55,925 nucleotides of DNA from Thermodesulfatator atlanticus DSM 21156 (lineage in GTDB: Bacteria > Desulfobacterota > Thermodesulfobacteria > Thermodesulfobacteriales > Thermodesulfatatoraceae). The translations under genes were made by a program, and so were the position numbers. The notes under the pieces were generated by a model, which searched no databases, was not told the origin of the DNA, and was given only the letters and a program-made list of their open reading frames with translations. Below are positions 50,432 to 55,925 of this stretch, in pieces; position 1 is the first letter of the stretch; each line of letters starts with the position of its first letter. The stretch spans positions 1 to 55,925 of the forward strand of contig NZ_ATXH01000004.1 in assembly GCF_000421585.1 (NCBI RefSeq). Direction: 5' to 3'.

Positions 50432-50962
50432 TCATGAAAATTCAGGAAGTACCAATACGAATCGTTCTTCCCCGCGGCGATAAATCACGTTAACCGAGTT
50501 GGTATCAGGGTTATTAAAGACCAAAAACTCTCGACCAGTAGCTTTGAGTTGTTCTATTGCCTCTTCCACAGACATAGGCTTCACAAAAACGCGCTCAACC
50601 TCAATAGGTAATTCTTCTTCAAGGGGTTCAAAAGAACTTGCCAAAGGAGCTTCTACTTCCTTAGGAGCTCCTTTCTTGCGGCCCTTTCTTTTTTCGCGCA
50701 ATTTTTTGATCTGAGCTTCAAGCTTGGCCACCACCAAATCAATGGCTTCATACATATCTTGAGTTTCTTCTTTGCCGTTTATATTGAATCCGTCACCGAC
50801 AATCGAGACCTCTGCCTGCTGACGGAATTTTTCGGCCTTAAGGATCACGTTTGCTTCCGCAGGACCGTTAAAATATTTTTCAAGTTTGGAAAGACGTTTC
50901 TGGACGTATTCTTTAAGGCCTGGAGAAGAATCTAAATGGCGAAAGGTAACGTTAATCTGCAT
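50432..50962 (-). CDS. hpf: Ribosome hibernation promoting factor, long form
   Basis: A 176-residue long-type HPF. The N-terminal domain (about 1-100) starts MQINVTFRHLDSSPGLKEYV and includes EAIDLVVAKLEAQIKKLREK; the C-terminal dimerisation domain (about 120-176) has VKPMSVEEAIEQL and FLVFNNPDTNSVNVIYRR. The long form pairs 70S ribosomes into 100S dimers in stationary phase. It follows rpoN, separated from it here by a toxin-antitoxin pair. AAGGAGGTTTT precedes the ATG. Confidence 0.94.
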   Translation of the reverse strand: MQINVTFRHLDSSPGLKEYVQKRLSKLEKYFNGPAEANVILKAEKFRQQAEVSIVGDGFNINGKEETQDMYEAIDLVVAKLEAQIKKLREKRKGRKKGAPKEVEAPLASSFEPLEEELPIEVERVFVKPMSVEEAIEQLKATGREFLVFNNPDTNSVNVIYRRGEERFVLVLPEFS

Positions 50963-51065
50963 AAAACCTCCTTCTGTTAAAAAATATTTTCATAGCGATT
51001 TTTAATAATCATTCATCCAAGCATTAAGCATTATGACAATATTTATCTTTAAAAATACAGCCTAA

Positions 51066-51326
51066 TCACCGATATGCCTCTTTACGATGGCGTACGTGAT
51101 AAATAATCACCGTTTTTGCCTTGGTATCCACTTTGTAAATAACCCTGTAATTTCCCACCCTGATACGATAGGCTCTTTCTGACCCTCGAAGTTTCCTACA
51201 CTGTACCGGAAACGGATTATAAGCAAGGGCTTCAACAGATCTAAGAATCTTGATAATTTGCTGGGGATCAATAGCCCGCAAGTCACTTTCTGCCGATCTT
51301 TTCCACTTAATCTTGTATAATTCCAT
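51066..51326 (-). CDS. RelE/ParE family toxin
   Basis: An 86-residue RelE-fold protein. YKIKWKRSAESDLRAIDPQQ, VQCRKLRGSERAYRIRVGNY and RVIYKVD followed by VIIYHVRHRKEAYR are the family pattern, with the basic residues expected for an mRNA endonuclease. It overlaps the antitoxin by 20 nt. It probably cleaves mRNA on the ribosome when the antitoxin is lost. Confidence 0.9.
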   Translation of the reverse strand: MELYKIKWKRSAESDLRAIDPQQIIKILRSVEALAYNPFPVQCRKLRGSERAYRIRVGNYRVIYKVDTKAKTVIIYHVRHRKEAYR

Positions 51327-51504
51327 TTTCTTTTAAACGCTTTTTGAGCTCATCAAAATCAATTACAGGCTCATCTCTTCTTTCGGCAATAATTGCAAGG
51401 TCGTGCAGATCTTCTAAAAGTTCCTCATATTCCTCAATTGGAAGGATTACTGCTGTTTTTTGGCCTTTCTCATCTATAATATATTGTTCATGAAATCTTT
51501 TCAT
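51307..51504 (-). CDS. RelB/Phd-like antitoxin
   Basis: A 65-residue antitoxin partner. EQYIIDEKGQKTAVILPIEEYEELLEDLHD resembles Phd/YefM-type DNA-binding antitoxins, and the acidic C-terminus (about 45-65) should wrap the toxin. It starts 16 bp after the rpoN stop codon on the same strand. Confidence 0.85.
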   Translation of the reverse strand: MKRFHEQYIIDEKGQKTAVILPIEEYEELLEDLHDLAIIAERRDEPVIDFDELKKRLKENGIIQD

Positions 51505-51520
51505 GACTGTGCCCCTTGCT

Positions 51521-52957
51521 TTATTTATTTTTGCGCCTGCTAGCCGGTAATATCCCCATCTGATCGCGGTATTTAGCCACTGTGCGCCTGGCTATTTTTA
51601 TGTTGTATTTCTCTTTTAAAAGATCGGCTATTTTTTGATCACTATAAGGCTTTTTGGGGTCCTCTGAAGCAATAATTTCCTTGATGTATTGCTTTACGCT
51701 CTCTGCAGCAATTTCATCTCCCGTGCTACTGCGATATCCCGACGAAAAGAAAAACTTTAATTCGAAAATACCGTGGGGCGTGTCGATGTATTTGCCCGTG
51801 GTAACTCTGCTGACAGTTGATTCGTGAAGCTGAACATCAAGGGCTACATCTCGGAGTACAAGTGGTTTAAGAGCAGTAATTCCCTTTTCTAAAAAGTCCC
51901 TTTGAAAACGCATAATGCTTTCGGAAACTTTTAGAAGGGTGCGGTTGCGTTGTTCAAGACTTTTTATAAACCAGGTAGCTGCTTGTAATTTTTTCTTAAT
52001 GTATTGCTTAACCGAAAGGGGAGTTGATTCGTCCTGGAGGAGTTTGCGGTAATAGGGACTTATGCGCAAACGCGAGTAACCTTCATCTATTAGGCGCACC
52101 ACCCACTCTCCACCTTCTTTAAACACCGTAACGTCTGGTTCAATGTACTGAGGTTCTGTATCCGAAAAATTGCGGGCAGGCCTTGGTTCAAGCCCCCTGA
52201 TGACCTCTATCGCGGCCTCAACTTCTTCAGGAGAAACCTTTAAGACCTTGGCAAGCTGGGCAATGTTATTTCGTTCCAAAAGATGGAGATGATCTTTGAC
52301 GATCTTAGCTGCAAGCGAATCTTTAAGCCCTAAGTGTTCAAGCTGGATAAGTAGGCACTCTTTCAAGTCACGTGCTGCCACTCCCACGGGATCAAAAAAC
52401 TGGATCCTTTTTAGGACCCGTAAAACACGCTCTTCGTCAACCCCTAGGTCAGCGGCAATTTCGCCAGGCAAGACCGTGAGAAAACCCCTTTCATCAAGAT
52501 TGCCAATGATGTATTCGCCTATTTTGCGGTCTTCTTCGGGGAGGTCTGAAAGATAAAGCTGCCACAAGAGGTGAGAGACAAGATCTTCTGTCCTGGTGAG
52601 CCTTCTTTCGTAATCGATGGCTTCTTTTTGCTCAAAGGCAAAGCTTGGATAAGAGCTTCCGGTATCCTGAAAATAGGCTTCCCAGTCAAAGTCTTTAACG
52701 GCCTCTGGACCAAGGGGACTTTCTGAAGCAAGATTCAAACCATTTTCAGCTTCAAAAGAAGCACCAACTTCATCTAAAGAAACTGTCTTGGGCTCGATTA
52801 TTTCCTGTTCAAGGACTGGGTTTTGTTCTACTTCCTGCTGGATTACCTGTTCAAGTTCTATGCGATTTAGCTGCAAGAGCTTTATCGCCTGCTGCAACTG
52901 GGGTGTCAGCACCAGCTGCTGGGTAAGTTTCAAATGTTGTCTTAATTCAAGCGCCAT
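51521..52957 (-). CDS. rpoN: RNA polymerase sigma-54 factor
   Basis: A 478-residue sigma-54. The Q/L-rich region I (LKLTQQLVLTPQLQQAIKLL) contacts activators, and an acidic region II follows. The core-binding and DNA-contact region ends with the RpoN box IARRTVAKYRDQMGILPASR. Start is ATG 52957, 4 bp after lptB. The lptB-rpoN-hpf order is conserved. No convincing -24/-12 promoter was found by eye in this window. Confidence 0.97.
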   Translation of the reverse strand: MALELRQHLKLTQQLVLTPQLQQAIKLLQLNRIELEQVIQQEVEQNPVLEQEIIEPKTVSLDEVGASFEAENGLNLASESPLGPEAVKDFDWEAYFQDTGSSYPSFAFEQKEAIDYERRLTRTEDLVSHLLWQLYLSDLPEEDRKIGEYIIGNLDERGFLTVLPGEIAADLGVDEERVLRVLKRIQFFDPVGVAARDLKECLLIQLEHLGLKDSLAAKIVKDHLHLLERNNIAQLAKVLKVSPEEVEAAIEVIRGLEPRPARNFSDTEPQYIEPDVTVFKEGGEWVVRLIDEGYSRLRISPYYRKLLQDESTPLSVKQYIKKKLQAATWFIKSLEQRNRTLLKVSESIMRFQRDFLEKGITALKPLVLRDVALDVQLHESTVSRVTTGKYIDTPHGIFELKFFFSSGYRSSTGDEIAAESVKQYIKEIIASEDPKKPYSDQKIADLLKEKYNIKIARRTVAKYRDQMGILPASRRKNK

Positions 52958-52961
52958 ATCT

Positions 52962-53696
52962 TTAGTTTAACCTGAAATCCTTTCCTAGGTATAATTCTTT
53001 TGCCAGTTGATTTTCAGCAATTTCCTGCGGTTTTCCCTGGGCAATGACTTTGCCCTCGGCAACAATATAAGCATAATCACAAACTAGCAAGGTTTCCCGG
53101 ACGTTATGATCTGATATCAATATGCCAAGACCATTTTCTTTTAGTTTTTTGATTATTTCTTTTAAATCTGCCACGGCGATGGGATCAATTCCGGCAAAAG
53201 GCTCATCCAGAAGCAAAAATTCTGGCTCTCTCGCAAGCGCGCGCATGATTTCTACCCGGCGTCGCTCGCCCCCTGACAAAGCATAAGCCAGTTGATCCCT
53301 CAAACGTTCAAGGCCAAAATCTTCAAGAAGCGTAGCAAGCCTTGTTTCTCTTTCACGCCTGGAAATTTTTAAAATTTCAAGGACCAAGAGAACGTTTTCT
53401 GCCACCGTAAGACGCCTAAAAACAGAGGGCTCCTGAGGAAGATAGATGATACCTTCCCAGGCGCGTGCATGCATGGGCATCTTGGTAATATCTTTGTCGT
53501 TAAGAAGGACTTGGCCTTCATCAACAGGGAGAAGCCCGCAAATCATATAAAAAGTGGTTGTTTTTCCCGCCCCATTTGGCCCAAGTAGCCCTACAACTTT
53601 TCCCTTGGGAACTTCAAGACTTACGCCGCACACCACCTCTCGACGTTTGAATTTTTTGCGAAGCCCCTGGGCTTTTAGTCTTTGAACTTCTTTCAT
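52962..53696 (-). CDS. lptB: LPS export ABC transporter ATP-binding protein
   Basis: A 244-residue ATPase of the LptB2FG transporter that moves LPS from the inner membrane to the Lpt bridge. Walker A GLLGPNGAGKTTTFYMICGL, ABC signature ALSGGERRRVEIMRALA and Walker B FLLLDEPFAGIDP are present, as is the late ISDHNVRETL. I use the ATG at 53696; an in-frame TTG at 53708 overlaps lptA and has an AGAGG upstream, so it cannot be excluded. Confidence 0.95.
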   Translation of the reverse strand: MKEVQRLKAQGLRKKFKRREVVCGVSLEVPKGKVVGLLGPNGAGKTTTFYMICGLLPVDEGQVLLNDKDITKMPMHARAWEGIIYLPQEPSVFRRLTVAENVLLVLEILKISRRERETRLATLLEDFGLERLRDQLAYALSGGERRRVEIMRALAREPEFLLLDEPFAGIDPIAVADLKEIIKKLKENGLGILISDHNVRETLLVCDYAYIVAEGKVIAQGKPQEIAENQLAKELYLGKDFRLN

Positions 53697-53697
53697 C

Positions 53698-54156
53698 TTA
53701 TTCTGCAAAGATTATCGCCTCTGCTGGCGCCTCAGGAGACGACTCTGCAATATAGCGGTCTTCAGCAAGATAAAGGATGATACGCGCCCCTTTAACGCTG
53801 TTGTCCCCTTCCCAAACTACCGGGTCTCCTTCAAGGATCAATTCTTCTTTAGCTTTCAAATAGGTGGCCTTTTTGGCAAAGGCGATTAAATTGCCCCTTT
53901 TTATTTTTACACGGCCAAAGGCTTCGAGTTTTTCTACCTCTCGTTTGCCATTTTTTTCCTGGTAAAAAACCAAAAGTTTATCCGCGTAAAGGGTAAAATC
54001 TTTCTTCTTGACCTCAACGTTGCCCGTAAAAATCACCTGATTTTTGGTCTCAAGGGCCTCCATCCGTTCGGCTTTAATGGAAATAGCATCCTTGGCAAAA
54101 ACTACGCCACTAGAAAAAAGAAAGATCATCATTGCCCAAAAAAGAGCTTTACGCAT
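53698..54156 (-). CDS. lptA: Periplasmic LPS transport protein LptA
   Basis: A 152-residue OstA-like periplasmic protein that forms the beta-jellyroll bridge for LPS. The signal peptide MRKALFWAMMIFLFSSGVVF-AKD is clear, followed by ISIKAERMEALETKNQVIFT and a series of short beta strands. I use the ATG at 54156 (8-nt overlap with lptC); the TTG at 54180 is less likely. Confidence 0.88.
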   Translation of the reverse strand: MRKALFWAMMIFLFSSGVVFAKDAISIKAERMEALETKNQVIFTGNVEVKKKDFTLYADKLLVFYQEKNGKREVEKLEAFGRVKIKRGNLIAFAKKATYLKAKEELILEGDPVVWEGDNSVKGARIILYLAEDRYIAESSPEAPAEAIIFAE

Positions 54157-54700
54157 TGATCTCAACCCTTGTTTTTTCAAAGACTTTCATAACACCAGTT
54201 TTTATATCGTAGCTAAAACCCCGCCCTTTTATGATTAGACCATCTTTTATGATCTGAACAAAGGCCTTGGTTTTAAGTTTTTGGTCTTTAGGAAAGTAAA
54301 CAAGATAATTAGTTAAAAGCCTGCCTTTGGTTTTGGTATTAAGGACCACTTGGCCTTCAAAAACAAATTTTCCGTCTTTTGCTAGCCAGTCTCCTTTGTC
54401 TGCTGAAATGCAAAAATTCATATCAGGCGCTGCACATAGTTTTAGTTGGTAAAGTTTGATATGAGAACGTCCAAAAAACTGCGCCTCTTGAGCCCAAACG
54501 TTCCATTTAAGTTGGCCTTGCTCATAAAGGACATAATGAAGCTTTTTTATTTCTATTTCCGGCTTTTTTTCTTCTTGCTTTAAAAAAGCGTGAATTTGTT
54601 TGTTCTCGCCTTTGGGAAGCGTTTTGGATGGCTTTAACTGCGGAGAACAAGCGGCAAGTACTATCATCAGAAACAACGCGGTGAAGATGGTGCGAAACAT
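54149..54700 (-). CDS. lptC: LPS export protein LptC, with lipobox
   Basis: A 183-residue LptC-like protein. [19 protein letters not shown] is a lipoprotein signal with LAAC (Cys18), so it may be lipid-anchored and not TM-anchored. The rest has the OstA-type beta pattern (VWAQEAQFFG, FVFEGQVVLNTKTKGRLLT). Encoded between kdsC and lptA, with 34- and 8-nt overlaps. Confidence 0.85.
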   Translation of the reverse strand: MFRTIFTALFLMIVLAACSPQLKPSKTLPKGENKQIHAFLKQEEKKPEIEIKKLHYVLYEQGQLKWNVWAQEAQFFGRSHIKLYQLKLCAAPDMNFCISADKGDWLAKDGKFVFEGQVVLNTKTKGRLLTNYLVYFPKDQKLKTKAFVQIIKDGLIIKGRGFSYDIKTGVMKVFEKTRVEINA

Positions 54701-55221
54701 TTAAAGATTTCCTCCCATTTTCCGCAAGCCGCAAGGATAAGGTCGCAAACTTCCCTTACCGCCCCGTAGCCGCCATTTTGTTTGGTCACGTAATGGGCAT
54801 AATCTTTTACGGGTGGCCAGGCTTCTGGCACTGAAATAGCCAACCCTACTCTGGCAAGCACCGGTATATCAACCCAATCATCTCCCATAAAAGCAATCTC
54901 TTCGTCTTTTAGAGACTTTTCCTGCTTTATCTTCTCATAAAGAGAGAGCTTGTCTTTTTCTCCCTGAATAATAAGGTCTATCCCCAGTTCCTGGGCCCTG
55001 TGAGAAACTGGAAGAGAAGTTCGACTGGAGAGCAGCCCCACTTCAATGCCTGCCATTTGTAAAAGCTTGATACCCATACCGTCTCTTACACAAAAGTGTT
55101 TTATCTCACTCCCGCTAGCGTCAATAATAATGCGACCATCTGTCAAAATTCCGTCAACATCTAGCAACAAAAGTTTGATTTTGGAAGCTCTTTTAAGGAT
55201 TTCTTCAGGGAAGGACATCAT
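54667..55221 (-). CDS. kdsC: 3-deoxy-D-manno-octulosonate-8-phosphate phosphatase
   Basis: A 184-residue HAD phosphatase that makes Kdo from Kdo-8-phosphate. The nucleophile and acid are in [14 protein letters not shown] (DVDG), [11 protein letters not shown] follows, and [12 protein letters not shown] is the metal site of the C-terminal HAD loop. Two Met codons open the gene (55221 or 55218). It overlaps kdsA by 17 nt and lptC by 34 nt, typical of this tight operon. Confidence 0.94.
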   Translation of the reverse strand: MMSFPEEILKRASKIKLLLLDVDGILTDGRIIIDASGSEIKHFCVRDGMGIKLLQMAGIEVGLLSSRTSLPVSHRAQELGIDLIIQGEKDKLSLYEKIKQEKSLKDEEIAFMGDDWVDIPVLARVGLAISVPEAWPPVKDYAHYVTKQNGGYGAVREVCDLILAACGKWEEIFKCFAPSSPRCF

Positions 55222-55924
55222 ATTTTTTTACCACTTCGTAAAGATCTTTTAACACGAAGAGAAGCTCTTTGGCTTCTTCCAGGCGCAAAGAGTTAGGACC
55301 ATCACAAAGGGCCCTTTCTGGATCAGGGTGAACTTCCATAAAGATACCATCTACCCCAACAGCTACCGCAGCACGCGCTAAAGGGGCTATAAATTCACGC
55401 TCTCCCCCCGAAGCGCCGCCACCACCTCCTGGAAGCTGCACACTGTGAGTAGCATCAAAGATTACCGGCACCCTAAAACTTCGCATAATAGGAAAGGACC
55501 GCATATCAACCACCAGGTTACGATAGCCAAAGGTGTAGCCTCGTTCTGTCAAAAGGACGCCTGAAGCCCCGGCCTTACGGGCCTTTTCCACCGCGTAGTA
55601 CATATCCCAAGGCGAAACAAACTGGCCTTTTTTGATGTTTACGGGTTTTCCGGTACGGGCCGCGGCCACGATAAGATCTGTTTGGCGGCAAAGGAAAGCC
55701 GGAATCTGGATGAGGTCAAGGACTTCTTTTACTGCTTCGGCCTGCCAGGGTTCGTGTATGTCTGAAGTAACGGGGACTTCGGCCTTGCGCTTGATTTCTG
55801 CCAGCATGGTAAGGCCTTTTTCAAGGCCCGGCCCCCGATAGGAAGAAAGAGAAGTTCGGTTGGCCTTGTCAAAAGAGGCTTTAAAAATATAGTTAAAACC
55901 TGCTTTTTCTGCCGCCTCTTTCAT
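55205..55924 (-). CDS. kdsA: 2-dehydro-3-deoxyphosphooctonate aldolase (Kdo-8-P synthase), 5' end outside the window
   Basis: The visible 239 residues contain [36 protein letters not shown] and [14 protein letters not shown], and then [20 protein letters not shown] and [20 protein letters not shown]. This is KdsA, which condenses PEP with arabinose-5-phosphate in lipid A-core synthesis. About 25-35 N-terminal residues lie beyond base 55925; the ATG at 55924 is internal. First visible gene of the kds-lpt-rpoN operon. Confidence 0.95.
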   Translation of the reverse strand: MKEAAEKAGFNYIFKASFDKANRTSLSSYRGPGLEKGLTMLAEIKRKAEVPVTSDIHEPWQAEAVKEVLDLIQIPAFLCRQTDLIVAAARTGKPVNIKKGQFVSPWDMYYAVEKARKAGASGVLLTERGYTFGYRNLVVDMRSFPIMRSFRVPVIFDATHSVQLPGGGGGASGGEREFIAPLARAAVAVGVDGIFMEVHPDPERALCDGPNSLRLEEAKELLFVLKDLYEVVKKYDVLP

Positions 55925-55925
55925 T

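Overview
This is a gene-dense, mostly housekeeping stretch of chromosome from a Gram-negative (diderm), anaerobic and probably thermophilic bacterium. The outer membrane is shown by kdsA-kdsC-lptC-lptA-lptB and a TonB-dependent receptor. Anaerobic metabolism is shown by a four-subunit pyruvate:ferredoxin oxidoreductase and a 219-residue low-molecular-weight sulfite reductase of the type known from sulfate reducers. A fused IPCT/DIPP synthase, which makes the thermolyte di-myo-inositol phosphate, points to high temperature. My best guess is a Thermodesulfobacteria-type sulfate reducer (Thermodesulfatator-like). This is inference: no rRNA or dsr genes are present here. I saw no transposase, phage gene or CRISPR array.

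Layout. 1-4.4 kb: tail of a probable histidine kinase, an ATP-grasp gene divergent from the IPCT/DIPPS fusion, prmA, dtd, a DUF72 gene and tRNA-Gly. 4.5-7.6 kb: porCDAB operon on the minus strand with a 14-bp palindrome in its leader. 7.8-15.2 kb: pentapeptide-repeat potassium channel, HDOD protein, tRNA-Gln, an ABC-2 exporter, rplM-rpsI, argC, truA and an aspartate-type aminotransferase. 15.3-19.9 kb: TonB receptor, YfiR-like periplasmic protein and hybrid histidine kinase, a likely envelope-sensing cassette that is partly AT-rich. 20-25.2 kb: ileS, lspA and a large membrane protein with a CCHC zinc-knuckle motif. 25.2-27.3 kb: groES-groL with a half-degenerate CIRCE operator. 27.3-32 kb: M48/TPR protease, EF-G, and an Rrf2 regulator with the small sulfite reductase. 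32-39.2 kb: lipoprotein, DAACS symporter, DUF429, ThiF-like, CcsA-like, hemA and DUF2628. 39.2-48.2 kb, minus strand: secG, tpiA, pgk, a divergent GAPDH paralog, a 1407-residue PPDK-like protein without the PEP domain, and classical gap. 48.2-55.9 kb, minus strand: kdsA-kdsC-lptCAB-rpoN, a RelE-type toxin-antitoxin pair, then hpf-ptsN-rapZ-EIIA-rimI.

A dispersed family of small palindromic repeats lies between genes in at least five places (about 7.65, 15.23, 30.81, 32.13 and 38.68 kb). It is built on the core GGATCCGTTCCCATTTTTCG, and some copies keep GAGACCTTTGCAAAA-like ends. It looks like a non-autonomous mobile element (MITE). One copy supplies the apparent start codon of the TonB receptor, and another abuts the Rrf2 promoter.

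How the genes work together: pyruvate oxidation (Por), lower glycolysis/gluconeogenesis (gap, pgk, tpiA, GAPDH paralog, PPDK-like), envelope LPS supply and transport, and a sigma-54/nitrogen-PTS regulatory block form coherent operons. The parts that ordinary annotation explains least are the TonB-YfiR-kinase cassette, the PPDK-like protein without a PEP domain, the zinc-knuckle protein and the palindromic repeat family.
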